Assembly (NCBI RefSeq): GCF_000185385.1
Contig: NZ_GL622296.1
Coordinates: forward strand, 205,530 to 269,529
Source: Lachnoanaerobaculum saburreum DSM 3986
GTDB lineage: Bacteria > Bacillota > Clostridia > Lachnospirales > Lachnospiraceae
Length of the DNA stretch: 64,000 nucleotides
Reading direction: 5' to 3'
Each line of letters starts with the position of its first letter. The stretch's first letter is position 1. The position numbers were made by a program, and so were the translations under genes. Shown here piece by piece: positions 29,446 to 41,416 of this stretch. The notes beneath the pieces are model-generated. The model searched no databases. It was not told the DNA's origin and worked only from the letters and a program-made list of their open reading frames with translations.

Positions 29446-30477
29446 TTACTTTAACTCAGCGAAGTACTTGATTGTTCTAACCATCTGTGATGTGTAAGAA
29501 TTCTCATTGTCATACCAAGATACAACCTGTACCTGATATAAATCATCAGCTATAGGTGCTACCATTGTCTGTGTTGCATCAAATAATGAACCGTACTTCA
29601 TACCGATAACATCAGATGAAACGATCTGCTCCTCATTATATCCGAATGACTCACTTGCGGCAGACTTCATTGCGGCATTGATATCTTCTTTTGTAAGTCC
29701 TGCCTTCTTTACAACAGCTGTAAGGATGGTTGTAGAACCTGTAGGAACCGGAACTCTCTGTGCAGATCCGATAAGCTTACCGTTAAGCTCAGGAATAACA
29801 AGACCGATAGCCTTAGCAGCACCTGTTGAGTTAGGTACTATATTTGCAGCACCTGCTCTTGCTCTTCTAAGGTCACCCTTTCTGTGCGGTCCGTCAAGGA
29901 TCATCTGGTCACCTGTATAAGCATGGATGGTACTCATAATACCGCTCTGAATAGGAGCAAACTTATTAAGTGTATCAGCCATAGGTGCAAGACAGTTTGT
30001 TGTACATGATGCGGCACAGATAACTGTATCACTTGCCTTAAGTGTCTTCTCATTTACACCATAAACGATTGTAGGAAGATCATTTCCTGCCGGAGCTGAA
30101 ATAACAACCTTCTTGGCACCTGCGTTTATATGTGCCATAGACTTATCTTTTGATGTATAGAATCCTGTACACTCAAGTACAACATCTACACCGATCTGTC
30201 CCCAAGGAAGTTTTGAAGCATCAGCCTCTTTATAGATTGTAATTTTCTTTCCGTCAACTGTTATAGAATCCTCACCGGCCTCTACTGTATGCTTTCCTTC
30301 TCCGATACGGCCTGCAAAGCCGCCCTGTGTTGTATCATACTTTAACAGATGTGCCAACATCTTAGGATCTGTAAGATCATTGATTGCCACTACTTCATAT
30401 CCGTCAGCCTCAAACATCTGTCTGAAAGCAAGACGACCAATACGACCAAAACCGTTAATTGCTACTTTTACCGACAT
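29446..30477 (-). CDS. gap: Glyceraldehyde-3-phosphate dehydrogenase
   Basis: Oxidative phosphorylation of glyceraldehyde 3-phosphate with NAD+. 343 residues: Rossmann start [20 protein letters not shown], catalytic Cys in [11 protein letters not shown] near 157, and the catalytic domain ending [27 protein letters not shown] lies immediately upstream. It has its own terminator at 29392, so it is monocistronic despite standing upstream of pgk and tpiA; the leader 30478-30597 holds its promoter region, where I see no clear hexamer pair. Confidence 0.99.
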   Translation of the reverse strand: MSVKVAINGFGRIGRLAFRQMFEADGYEVVAINDLTDPKMLAHLLKYDTTQGGFAGRIGEGKHTVEAGEDSITVDGKKITIYKEADASKLPWGQIGVDVVLECTGFYTSKDKSMAHINAGAKKVVISAPAGNDLPTIVYGVNEKTLKASDTVICAASCTTNCLAPMADTLNKFAPIQSGIMSTIHAYTGDQMILDGPHRKGDLRRARAGAANIVPNSTGAAKAIGLVIPELNGKLIGSAQRVPVPTGSTTILTAVVKKAGLTKEDINAAMKSAASESFGYNEEQIVSSDVIGMKYGSLFDATQTMVAPIADDLYQVQVVSWYDNENSYTSQMVRTIKYFAELK

Positions 30478-30597
30478 TTTAGTTCCTCCTAAAATTAGTA
30501 TTTATATGATGTTATCTCATTTGATAATTATTCATCGATCAATGTCAATTGTACAAAATTATAAACATAATTGCAAGTATATATTTGAAACTTCTTA

Positions 30598-32256
30598 TTA
30601 TATTTCATTTTTTAAATATCCTGCAATATTTGTAGCGTGGTCTGATACACGCTCCAAATTGCTTATAATATCAAGGAATGCAATACCCGACTGCGGCTTG
30701 CACTCTCCCTTTGTCAATCTGTCAATATGCTTTTCTCTCAACTCGTCTTCAAGCATATCCACCTTATCTTCAAGTTTGTTTACTTTTCTTACTGTACTGA
30801 GTGCATCAGTTCCGCCTGTATTTATAGATATTTCAAAGGCCTCTATAGCATCCCTTGCTATCTCTGCCAAATCTTCCTTGGCAAGTTCACTGAACTCCAG
30901 ATTATTATCAATCATATACTTGGCATTTTCAGACAGGTTATCTGCATGGTCTCCGACTCTTTCTATATCGGTTACCATATTGAAAAGATTGTTTACATGC
31001 TTTTTCTGACTCTCACTTAGTGAAAGGTTGTCTACCTTTATAAGATACTCCGTCAGTGCTTCCTGCATATCATCTAAAGTCTGCTCACACTGTGCAACTG
31101 TTTTTAAATCATCCAAACTCTTAGTATTAATGGCACCCATTGCGGCATTCAAACTCTTTAGTGCAATACTTCCCATACGTGCCACCTCCACACTTCCTGA
31201 TTGTACTGCAAATGCAGGTGTAAGGAGTACTCTTTCATCCACCTGTAATACAGGCTCTTTTTTAGTCTCCACTACCTCTTCATCCTTGCCTCTTACAAGC
31301 ATTCCTGAAAGTTTTACAAGCAGATTTGCAAAAGGATACAGTAGAGAGGTCATTGTAAGATTGAAGAATGTATGAAATATTGAAATCTCTACAGCATTTA
31401 TAGTGTGATTTGCAAGTTTTGTATTCACTGTAAATACGATAAATCCAAGTATACCGAAGACTATTGCACCTATTGAATTGAAGAGAAGATGTATGGCGGC
31501 CGCTCTCTTTGCCGTTCTTGAACTTCCTACACTTGAGATAATTGCTGTAACGCAGGAACCTATATTTTGTCCAAGTGTGATATATATTGCCGCCGCTGTA
31601 TTTACTACACCGTTAAATGCAAGTGTCTGTAAAATACCTACCGACGCAGATGAGCTTTGCATCAAGGCGGTTACTACAATACCTACTATAATACCAAGTA
31701 TCGGATTGCCTCCAAGTATTCTGAATGCTTCCGAGAATATCGGAGCGGTGGTGAACGGCTTTATATTTCCTGCCATAAGGTCAAGTCCCAAAAATAACAT
31801 TCCAAGTCCCAGAACTATTTCACCAATGGTCTTTTTCTTATCGGCTTTTGAAAACAGTATAAATATTGCACCTATACCAATCATTAACGGTGCATAGAAT
31901 CCGGGCTGAAAGAGCTTGAGCGAATCTCCTATTGTTCCAAGTGATACTATCCATGCTGTAATTGTGGTACCGATATTGGCACCCATGATTACACCTACAG
32001 CCTGTACAAGGCTTAACATTCCGGCACTGACAAAACCTACCACCATTACCGTGGTAGCACCTGAGCTTTGTATTATGGCTGTTATTACCGCACCTAATAA
32101 GATAGCTGTAAATCTGTTATCGGTTATCTTACTGAGGAACTGTTGCATCTTTCCGCCGGCAGTCTTTTGCATTCCGTCCGCCATTATATGCATTCCGTAC
32201 AGGAACAGCCCAAGACCGCCTAAGAATCCAAAGAGATATGATATCTTATCAATCAT
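30598..32256 (-). CDS. Na+/phosphate cotransporter family protein with PhoU domain
   Basis: Membrane protein of the NptA/YjbB (Na/Pi-cotransporter II) family: two inverted repeats, each with the QSS motif (AIIQSSGATTVMVVGF near 65 and ALMQSSSASVGIL near 205), followed by a C-terminal PhoU-like helical domain (about 330-550). I choose the ATG at 32256 (552 residues, MIDKISYLFGFLGGLGLFLYG) because GAGGAG is seven bases upstream; a long N-terminal extension would lack one. Function is probably phosphate import or export; single-gene unit. Confidence 0.93.
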   Translation of the reverse strand: MIDKISYLFGFLGGLGLFLYGMHIMADGMQKTAGGKMQQFLSKITDNRFTAILLGAVITAIIQSSGATTVMVVGFVSAGMLSLVQAVGVIMGANIGTTITAWIVSLGTIGDSLKLFQPGFYAPLMIGIGAIFILFSKADKKKTIGEIVLGLGMLFLGLDLMAGNIKPFTTAPIFSEAFRILGGNPILGIIVGIVVTALMQSSSASVGILQTLAFNGVVNTAAAIYITLGQNIGSCVTAIISSVGSSRTAKRAAAIHLLFNSIGAIVFGILGFIVFTVNTKLANHTINAVEISIFHTFFNLTMTSLLYPFANLLVKLSGMLVRGKDEEVVETKKEPVLQVDERVLLTPAFAVQSGSVEVARMGSIALKSLNAAMGAINTKSLDDLKTVAQCEQTLDDMQEALTEYLIKVDNLSLSESQKKHVNNLFNMVTDIERVGDHADNLSENAKYMIDNNLEFSELAKEDLAEIARDAIEAFEISINTGGTDALSTVRKVNKLEDKVDMLEDELREKHIDRLTKGECKPQSGIAFLDIISNLERVSDHATNIAGYLKNEI

Positions 32257-32374
32257 TTCCATTCTCCTCTTAAAAATATATATCAAAAGATATAACTTAA
32301 AACATCTTGTACATTCTATCAATTTCTTAAATTTTAAGCAAGGTATGATTTTAAGATACATTTGAATAACACTA

Positions 32375-32402
32375 AAAAAGCACCCGACTCGGGTGCTTTC
32401 TT
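32375..32402 (-). terminator. Intrinsic terminator after the surface-protein gene
   Basis: GCACCC-N5-GGGTGC stem (centre about 32388) with A and T runs on its two sides; on the minus strand it ends in TTTTTT. The surrounding 287-base gap 32257-32543 otherwise holds the leader of the phosphate transporter gene. Confidence 0.8.
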
Positions 32403-32543
32403 AAGGATTTCTATATATAGGATTCATTGTAAGTGCTTCTTTATGATGATGTAATCTTATCACACTTCACCGTAAAATAATTGAAATACTGTTAAACTTA
32501 TTATGAATTATTTCTTAAATATATAAACAGTTTTAAATTAAAT

Positions 32544-35270
32544 TTACTCCTTTGAGACACTCTCATCCCAGCTTCCGTCCGCTTTAAGTAGATAACCGTC
32601 CGGTGTTCTCCTGCTCTTAAGCATTCTTCCCTGTGTACCGTCGGAAACTGTATTAAAATAATACCACTTATTGTCGATTTGATGCCATCCTACACGCATA
32701 GCACCCTTGGTACCGTCAGATATATGATTCAGATAATACCATTCCCCACTCGCATCTTTAAGCCATCCGCTTCTCATTGCGCCTGAACCGTCCATAAAAT
32801 ACCATCTTCCGTCAACATTTGCCCAGCCGGTCACCATCTCTTCTCTATCGTTTAAAAGATACCAATTTTCTAAGATATATGCCCATGCGGATTTTGCCCG
32901 TGAACCGTCAACTTCAAGTCGCCATATGTTTCCTTCCTTTTTCCAACTGCCCTGACTATATACTTTACCGCCTGTTTGAATATAAGAGTAGGAATTGGAT
33001 GAAGCACCACCATTCTTTAGCCCGGTACTTCTGCGACTATGTGAAGAAGATCCTGAATCTCTGCCACCTGAGCTTCCTAAACTGTCTCTTTTGCTGCGTT
33101 CCGGTACAGACGGTGTTGAGACACCGGTATTGTTTGTTACTCCGTTATTATTTGCTGCTCCGGTGTTATTAGTCGCTCCGTTATTATTTGCTGCTCCGGT
33201 GTTATTAGTTGTTCCGTTATTATTTGCTGCTCCGGTGTTATTAGTTGTTCCGTTATTGTTTGCTGTTCCGGTATTATTAGTCGCTCCGTTATTGTTTGTT
33301 GTTCCCGACTGTACCTGCAAAGTAAAGTTTTCTGTACAGACCCAGCCTCCTGAATCAGTCGCCCTTACCTGCAAATAGATACTTGACTCTGTAGCGGCAT
33401 CTACACTCACACCCTCTTTTAACTTAAGCATACCGTCAGAACTTACTTCAAAACGTGAATCACTTAAAGTATAGGTATGTGTATCGCCTACATTAAGATC
33501 AATAGTTGTAAGCTTTCCTACAACTTCACCGGGAATACCTGATGTAACTGTATTTTTGGAAAGAGTAATCTTTTTTGGAGGTTGATTCTTAGGTTTTGTC
33601 ACCTCTATTGTAAAGGCTTTTGTAAAAGAAGCACCAAGTGCATCTGTCGCCGTTACATTAAGAGTTATTGTTCCTATGGAACCGAACGGTATATAGTTGT
33701 CTCCTTTCAAACGCAAGAGATTATCATATACAACTTCAAAGCGCTCATCATCAACAGTATATGTGTGTGAATCTCCGGCATCAGGATCTGTGGTGCTCAA
33801 ACGTCCCACTTCCGCCAGATATTCATTGCTGTAGATAAAAAGAGGATTGAGTGTGATATCTGTAGGTGCATGGTTTGCATAATTCACCGGCAGTGTAGGA
33901 GAACTTAGTGCATCTTCCGCATTTCCGGCTTTATCAGTATACTGAACCCTCACAGTAATCTTTTTTCCGGAGTCTGCTGCTGTAGGAATATAGCTTGACC
34001 CTGTTGCACTGTCAATTGCTGTTCCGTCTGCATACCACTGATAGGAAGAAATTGAAGATGCCGGAACAAGTATGGAATTATGAACATGAAGTTCTCCATA
34101 ATCGCCGTCATATACCTTGGCACTAAGTGTTTTTCCGGCATGTGCTATACCGAGAATATATACCGCAGACTTAAAGGTATTGTTTTGAACTGTATTACTG
34201 CTCTCTCCTGTGCTGTCAACGATATTTCCTCCATATACAGTGTTTTCGCTGACTTTGACATTACTTGTTGAATAGCGTCCGTTATTGCGAAGCCTGATAC
34301 CCCAATGTATATCGATTTCTGTTATGGTTTGATCATTATAAACTTTATTACCTGTAACCAGACCGCCTTTTAATCCTACCAGATTTACTCCGTATATATT
34401 ATCACGAACAGTATTGTCGGCAAATGTAATATTTGCTGCAACACTGTTTGCATACTGATTGCTTACCACAAAGCCTGTAGTGTTCCCTTCAAATAAACAG
34501 CCACGTATTTCAATATCTTTTGCAATCGGATAATCTCCCTCAGGCTCAATATCAATTCCCGACTTTGGAGGTGTACCGTCAGAACGTTTAAACTCAGATT
34601 CAAGTATTTTAACATTCTGACCGCCTACAATCGACATTCCCTGACGACGGTTATGATCACAAATAACTTTGTAAATAGTAATATTTTTACTGTTTTCTCC
34701 TAAAAATACTCCGTCTCCCCAAAATTCACCGGCATACAAATCTTCAATAACCACATTTGTAGCATCAGTGATTCGGACACCGTATCCGGTCTGTCCAAGA
34801 TTTCCGATATGATTATCACGGTCACCGATTAATCTACCCCCTATTATATGTACATTGTCAACATGTGTGATACTGAACATCTGATAGGACTTCTCTCCGT
34901 TCGGAATCGCATAAAGTGTTGCACCGCTTGCAATACGTACAATAATATTGCTTTTAAGTACCAGTCCGGCTTTCTCATAGCTGTTTCCTGTCTGATACAA
35001 TGTGTTAATCATATAGTTTCCTGCCGGAATGTCTACGATTCCTCCACCTGCCGCAGAAACCGCATCAATAGCCCTTTGTATCGCCGCAGTATCATCACTG
35101 ACACCGTCTCCTGTTGCACCATAGGCTGCATCCTTAACATTTGCCACAAAACTTGTTACAGGATCAGGAACATAAACTCCTGTTGATGCCGATGCTTTTT
35201 GTGAAAAGATAAACAGAAAACAAACCACTATTGACATAAAGCATACAGACCGATTTCTTTTAAAGATCAT
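32544..35270 (-). CDS. Secreted beta-helix (pectate-lyase-3 fold) choline-binding surface protein
   Basis: A 908-residue exported protein. Residues 1-28 are a signal peptide (cleavage after KASAS). About 40-370 form a right-handed beta-helix with the pectate_lyase_3 entry DAAYGATGDGVSDDTAAIQR and repeated N-x-V turns. About 375-460 is an Ig-like domain (SYQWYADGTAIDSATGSSY), 465-660 two cadherin-like repeats (STTDPDAGDSHTYTVDD and TTIDLNVGDTHTYTLSD), 660-725 a TNNTG/AANNNG repeat linker, then Ser-rich, and 770-908 choline/glucan-binding repeats (GWANVDGRWYFMDGSGAM, DGTKGAM). It probably sits on the cell wall through the last repeats and binds or cuts a polysaccharide. Cotranscribed behind gyrA and lysA. 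Confidence 0.88.
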   Translation of the reverse strand: MIFKRNRSVCFMSIVVCFLFIFSQKASASTGVYVPDPVTSFVANVKDAAYGATGDGVSDDTAAIQRAIDAVSAAGGGIVDIPAGNYMINTLYQTGNSYEKAGLVLKSNIIVRIASGATLYAIPNGEKSYQMFSITHVDNVHIIGGRLIGDRDNHIGNLGQTGYGVRITDATNVVIEDLYAGEFWGDGVFLGENSKNITIYKVICDHNRRQGMSIVGGQNVKILESEFKRSDGTPPKSGIDIEPEGDYPIAKDIEIRGCLFEGNTTGFVVSNQYANSVAANITFADNTVRDNIYGVNLVGLKGGLVTGNKVYNDQTITEIDIHWGIRLRNNGRYSTSNVKVSENTVYGGNIVDSTGESSNTVQNNTFKSAVYILGIAHAGKTLSAKVYDGDYGELHVHNSILVPASSISSYQWYADGTAIDSATGSSYIPTAADSGKKITVRVQYTDKAGNAEDALSSPTLPVNYANHAPTDITLNPLFIYSNEYLAEVGRLSTTDPDAGDSHTYTVDDERFEVVYDNLLRLKGDNYIPFGSIGTITLNVTATDALGASFTKAFTIEVTKPKNQPPKKITLSKNTVTSGIPGEVVGKLTTIDLNVGDTHTYTLSDSRFEVSSDGMLKLKEGVSVDAATESSIYLQVRATDSGGWVCTENFTLQVQSGTTNNNGATNNTGTANNNGTTNNTGAANNNGTTNNTGAANNNGATNNTGAANNNGVTNNTGVSTPSVPERSKRDSLGSSGGRDSGSSSHSRRSTGLKNGGASSNSYSYIQTGGKVYSQGSWKKEGNIWRLEVDGSRAKSAWAYILENWYLLNDREEMVTGWANVDGRWYFMDGSGAMRSGWLKDASGEWYYLNHISDGTKGAMRVGWHQIDNKWYYFNTVSDGTQGRMLKSRRTPDGYLLKADGSWDESVSKE
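33115..33310 (-). repeat. 36-bp coding tandem repeat in the surface-protein linker
   Basis: About five copies of a 36-bp unit encoding 12 residues, each two hexapeptides of the form (T/A)(T/A)NN(N/T)G. Copies differ mainly at the two residues before NN. Such arrays change copy number by slippage; here the step keeps the frame. Confidence 0.85.
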
Positions 35271-35319
35271 ATTAACTTATCCCCTTTAATTTCTTATATT
35301 TCTAAAAAATATGCAGATC

Positions 35320-36591
35320 TTATTTTAAATATTTATCCATTATATTACAAAAATCAAAGGTTGCAAAATAGTCTTTATCGGTCTCCGCTCTTCTTATCAT
35401 CTTCACACTTCCATCCTCCTGTAAGAGTAACTCCGCAGACCTAAGCTTACCGTTGTAATTATATCCCATTGCAAAGCCATGTGCTCCCGTATCATGAATA
35501 TAGATATAATCTCCCTTTTCTATCTTCGGCAACTTCCTGTCTATAGCAAACTTATCATTATTCTCACAAAGTGAACCCACCACATCATAGACCTCACTTG
35601 CTTTCTCATTTTCCTTACCGAGAACTGTAAGATGATGGTAAGCTCCGTACATAGCAGGACGCATCAGATTACTGGCACATGCATCCACACCGATGTAATG
35701 CTTATATATATTCTTCTCATGTATCGCCTCTGTTATTAAAGCACCATATGGTGCAAGCATATATCTTCCAAGCTCTGTAAATATGGCTACATCCATGATA
35801 GCGTTTGCCTCAAGCACTTCTTCATACGCCTTCTTTACACCATTTGATATTTCAAAAATATCATTCGGCTCACTGTCGGGAGTATAAGGTATGCCGATAC
35901 CTCCTGACAGATTGATAAACTCCACATTGATACCTGTTTCATTCTTTATCCTTACTGCAAACTCAAACAGCTCTCTTGCAAGTTTGGGATAATACTCATT
36001 TGTTACAGTATTGCTGGCAAGAAATGCATGAATACCGAAATGCTTTACACCCTTTGACTGCATTATCTTAAAGGCCTCTATAAGCTGATCGGGAGTCATT
36101 CCATACTTTGCATCTCCCGGATTATCCATTATACCGTTTGACATAGTAAAGACTCCACCCGGATTATATCTTGCACACATAGTCTTGGGCAACTTGCCGC
36201 ATACCTCTTCCACATACTTAATATGTGTTATGTCATCCAAGTTTATTATCGCTCCAAGGTCGTTTGCAAACTTAAACTCCTCAATAGGGGTCTCATTTGA
36301 TGAAAACATTATATCTTTGCCGCTAAATCCACAGGCATCCGACATCTCAAGCTCAACCATGGAAGAGCAGTCCACACCACATCCATATTCCTTTAATATA
36401 TTCATTATAAAAGGATTCGGAGTGGCCTTCACCGCAAAATACTCTTTAAAACCTTTATTCCAGCCAAATGCCTCGTTTAATCTCTTGGCATTTTCTCTGA
36501 TTCCCTTCTCATCATATATATGCCATGGTGTAGGATATGTCTTTACAATTTCCTTTACCTGTTCCAATGTCAAAAATGGTATCTTTTGCAT
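35320..36591 (-). CDS. lysA: Diaminopimelate decarboxylase
   Basis: PLP-dependent last step of lysine synthesis (meso-diaminopimelate to lysine). Fold type III with the PLP lysine in EYFAVKATPNPFIM near 54, GIHAFLASNTV, LSGGIGIPY, and the second-subunit active-site Cys in VGSLCENNDKFA. 423 residues is normal; the PLP-lysine is AVKAT as in LysA rather than the ornithine decarboxylase pattern. It starts 13 bases after the gyrA stop and is cotranscribed with gyrB-gyrA, an unusual position. The family includes other diamino-acid decarboxylases, so substrate is probable, not proven. Confidence 0.9.
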   Translation of the reverse strand: MQKIPFLTLEQVKEIVKTYPTPWHIYDEKGIRENAKRLNEAFGWNKGFKEYFAVKATPNPFIMNILKEYGCGVDCSSMVELEMSDACGFSGKDIMFSSNETPIEEFKFANDLGAIINLDDITHIKYVEEVCGKLPKTMCARYNPGGVFTMSNGIMDNPGDAKYGMTPDQLIEAFKIMQSKGVKHFGIHAFLASNTVTNEYYPKLARELFEFAVRIKNETGINVEFINLSGGIGIPYTPDSEPNDIFEISNGVKKAYEEVLEANAIMDVAIFTELGRYMLAPYGALITEAIHEKNIYKHYIGVDACASNLMRPAMYGAYHHLTVLGKENEKASEVYDVVGSLCENNDKFAIDRKLPKIEKGDYIYIHDTGAHGFAMGYNYNGKLRSAELLLQEDGSVKMIRRAETDKDYFATFDFCNIMDKYLK

Positions 36592-36603
36592 TTTACTTCC
36601 TTT

Positions 36604-39078
36604 CTATTCATTGCTCTCTTCATCAGATTCGGTATTTTTTTCTTCTCTGATCTTTGCAATGCTTGCAATCTTGGTATCACTTTCTCTGTCTACGTTCATA
36701 AGCTTCACTCCGCTGGCTGTTCTGCCCAGTATTGATATTCCGCTGACCTCTATTCTGATAATAATTCCCTCAGTAGTTATCAATAAAATCTCTCTGTCTT
36801 CATTTACCAACTTTGCACCGACAAGCTTACCTGTCTTTTCATTATCCTTATAACATATGATACCTTTACCGCCTCTGTTTTGGACTTTAAACTCAGATAT
36901 CTTTGTTCTCTTTCCATATCCATACTCAGAAACAAGAAGCAAATATTCCCCTTGAGATGCCAGTTGCATTCCTATGACTTCATCACCTGTATTCAGTCTC
37001 ATACCACGAACACCTGTTGCACCTCTACCCACAGCCCTTATATCCTTGTCATTGATTCTGATGCACATACCGTACTTTGAAACAATGATAAGATCATCAT
37101 CACCATGAGTAACTTTTACTTCTATCAGCTCGTCATCCTCTGTGAGGTTGATAGCCGCAAGTCCGTTCTTTCTAATATTGTCAAATAAGTTTATTTGACA
37201 TTTCTTTATAGTACCGTTTTTTGTAACCATAAAGAGATAGCCGTCATTTGATTTTGCTTCACTTGGGATTATCGCGGAAATCTTCTCATCAGGCTGTAAC
37301 TGCAATAAATTTACTATTGCAATACCTCTTGCGGTCCTTGAAGCCTCAGGAATCTTATATCCCTTGATAGTATAAACCCTACCTTTATTGGTAAAGAAGT
37401 ATATATCATTGTGAGTGGTTGACATAACAATATCTTCAATAAAGTCATCATCAATGGTCTGCATACCCTTGATGCCCTTACCGCCTCTGTTTTGAACATT
37501 GAAATTGTCAGGACTCATCCTCTTTATATATCCGAGCTTTGTCATTGCGATGATAATATCTTCTTTTTGTATAAGATCCTCATCCTCCATATCATCATCC
37601 TGCATAAAGCCTGTCCTTCTGTCATCCTTGTACTTATCTTCAACTACAAGGATTTCTTCTTTTATAAGTGTAAGCAATTTTTTCTCATCTGCAAGTATTC
37701 CTTCAAAATACTCTATCTTTGCAAGCAGCTCATTGTACTCGGATTCAAGTCTTTCTCTTTCAAGTCCTGTAAGAGCTCTCAGACGCATATCCACTATCGC
37801 CTGTGCCTGTACATCAGAAAGTCCGAATCTCTTTATAAGCTCTTCCTTGGCAATATTTACATTTGCACTGCCTCTGATAATCTTTATGATTTCATCAATA
37901 TTGTCAAGGGCAATCAGCAGTCCCTCTAAGATATGAGCTCTCTCTTTTGCTTTGTTTAACTCATACTTGGTTCTTCTGGTAACGACATCTTCCTGATGAG
38001 CCAGATAGTACTGAAGCATTTGCAAGATATTTAATACTTTAGGCTGATTGTCAACCAAAGCCAGCATATTTACACCGAATGTATCCTGTAACTGTGTATG
38101 CTTATACAATCTGTTTAATATAATATTGGCATTCACATCTTTTCTAAGTTCTATTACAACTCTCATTCCTTCACGGTTTGACTCATCTCTCAGATCTGTG
38201 ATACCGTCTATTCTCTTATCTTTTACAAGTTCTGCAATCTTTTCAATAAGTTTTGCCTTATTTACAAGGTATGGAAGCTCACTGACCACAATCCTGCTCT
38301 TGCCGTTTGACATAGACTCTATTTCAGTGACCGCTCTTACCTTTATCTTTCCTCTACCTGTAGTATATGCCTCTTTAATACCTCTAAGCCCTAATATATT
38401 GGCACCGGTAGGAAAATCCGGCCCTTTTATAATGCTGATTATCTCATCAATAGTGGTATCTTTATCTTCTATCTTATTATCTATCAGCCTTACTACCGCA
38501 TCTATCACCTCTTTAATATTATGTGGCGGAATATTTGTAGCCATACCTACCGCAATACCTGTAGTACCGTTTACCAAAAGATTTGGAAATCTTGACGGCA
38601 ACACTGTAGGTTCTTTTTCAGTCTCGTCAAAGTTCGGAGCAAAGTCTACAGTATCCTTATTGATATCGGCAAGCATCTCCATAGCAATCTTTGAGAGTCT
38701 TGCCTCCGTATATCTCATGGCGGCCGCACCGTCACCGTCCACAGAGCCGAAATTTCCATGCCCGTCCACAAGAGTATATCTCATAGACCAGTCCTGCGCC
38801 ATATTTACAAGTGCCCCATATATTGATGAGTCTCCATGCGGGTGATATTTACCCATTGTATCTCCGACAATACGAGCACATTTTCTATGCGGTTTATCAG
38901 GTCCGTTATTCAGTTCTATCATAGAAAACAGCACTCTTCTTTGAACCGGCTTTAATCCGTCTCTTACATCCGGAAGTGCTCTTGCTGCAATAACACTCAT
39001 TGCATAGTCAATATATGACTTTTCCATGGTTTTCTTTAAGTCGATCTCATTAAACTTGTCGAAAACATTTGGTTCCAT
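36604..39078 (-). CDS. gyrA: DNA gyrase subunit A
   Basis: Breakage-reunion subunit of gyrase, which adds negative supercoils. 824 residues with the WHD and active-site Tyr123 in AAMRYTEARL, QRDR at 68-107, tower and coiled-coil arm, and a C-terminal beta-pinwheel containing the GyrA-box NRGGKGI (present twice, near residues 550 and 750). In the quinolone region the residues are GDSSIYG: Ser84 (E. coli Ser83) is kept, but the position of E. coli Asp87 is Gly88. It follows gyrB by 16 bases. Confidence 0.99.
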   Translation of the reverse strand: MEPNVFDKFNEIDLKKTMEKSYIDYAMSVIAARALPDVRDGLKPVQRRVLFSMIELNNGPDKPHRKCARIVGDTMGKYHPHGDSSIYGALVNMAQDWSMRYTLVDGHGNFGSVDGDGAAAMRYTEARLSKIAMEMLADINKDTVDFAPNFDETEKEPTVLPSRFPNLLVNGTTGIAVGMATNIPPHNIKEVIDAVVRLIDNKIEDKDTTIDEIISIIKGPDFPTGANILGLRGIKEAYTTGRGKIKVRAVTEIESMSNGKSRIVVSELPYLVNKAKLIEKIAELVKDKRIDGITDLRDESNREGMRVVIELRKDVNANIILNRLYKHTQLQDTFGVNMLALVDNQPKVLNILQMLQYYLAHQEDVVTRRTKYELNKAKERAHILEGLLIALDNIDEIIKIIRGSANVNIAKEELIKRFGLSDVQAQAIVDMRLRALTGLERERLESEYNELLAKIEYFEGILADEKKLLTLIKEEILVVEDKYKDDRRTGFMQDDDMEDEDLIQKEDIIIAMTKLGYIKRMSPDNFNVQNRGGKGIKGMQTIDDDFIEDIVMSTTHNDIYFFTNKGRVYTIKGYKIPEASRTARGIAIVNLLQLQPDEKISAIIPSEAKSNDGYLFMVTKNGTIKKCQINLFDNIRKNGLAAINLTEDDELIEVKVTHGDDDLIIVSKYGMCIRINDKDIRAVGRGATGVRGMRLNTGDEVIGMQLASQGEYLLLVSEYGYGKRTKISEFKVQNRGGKGIICYKDNEKTGKLVGAKLVNEDREILLITTEGIIIRIEVSGISILGRTASGVKLMNVDRESDTKIASIAKIREEKNTESDEESNE

Positions 39079-39094
39079 ACTTTAACCTACCTTT

Positions 39095-41062
<1,968 letters not shown>

Positions 41063-41113
41063 TCATCGCTATATTATAACATTTTTTTTTGAAATATGAA
41101 ACACCATATAATA

Positions 41114-41140
41114 AGAAAAAAGAGGTGCCGCGCACCCCTC
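41114..41140 (-). terminator. Intrinsic terminator after the SemiSWEET gene
   Basis: GAGGGGTGC (minus) pairs with GCACCTC across a short loop, followed by TTTTTTC. It insulates the upstream small gene from gyrB. Confidence 0.8.
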
Positions 41141-41152
41141 AAATATACATTA

Positions 41153-41416
41153 TTACAAAGCTGTTATAAAAGTCAAAAATCCGAAAACTACACCTGCCGC
41201 ATTCGGTATAATAAGTATATAATCTATTTTATACTCATTGGTTAATCCGTATATAACCCATAATAAACAAGATACAGCCGCTACAAGCGGTTGTAGCGGC
41301 TGAGATTTTGCACCGCCTATATTTGCTATAATCTGTGGTATATAAGATAAAAATACTAAAACTCCGATAAATGCTCCGATTGATCCTATAAATGTATTAA
41401 TCTTCTTTTTGCTCAT
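41153..41416 (-). CDS. SemiSWEET sugar transporter
   Basis: Three-helix protein of the MtN3/saliva (SemiSWEET) family; dimers act as small facilitators for mono- or disaccharides. The 87 residues read MSKKKINTFIGSIGAFIGVLVFLSYIPQII..., with the PQ-loop motif YIPQ in helix 1, a cluster SQPLQPLVAAVSCLLWVIYGL (helix 2) and a third helix NAAGVVFGFLTFI. Length matches bacterial SemiSWEETs. The start at 41416 has GGAGGT about 11 bases upstream; the upstream TTG would have none. Alone between recF and gyrB with its own terminator. The upstream 276 bases (41417-41692) are AT-rich and featureless. Confidence 0.88.
   Translation of the reverse strand: MSKKKINTFIGSIGAFIGVLVFLSYIPQIIANIGGAKSQPLQPLVAAVSCLLWVIYGLTNEYKIDYILIIPNAAGVVFGFLTFITAL

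Noticed and set aside
30598-32361. Longer start of the phosphate transporter at 32361
   Set aside because: The extra 35 residues lack a ribosome-binding site and do not match the family N-terminus.
33115-33310. Possible CRISPR or intergenic tandem repeat
   Set aside because: It is inside an intact reading frame and encodes a regular hexapeptide linker.
38048-38845. 265-codon open frame opposite gyrA
   Set aside because: Serine/isoleucine-rich shadow of gyrA codons; no start context.
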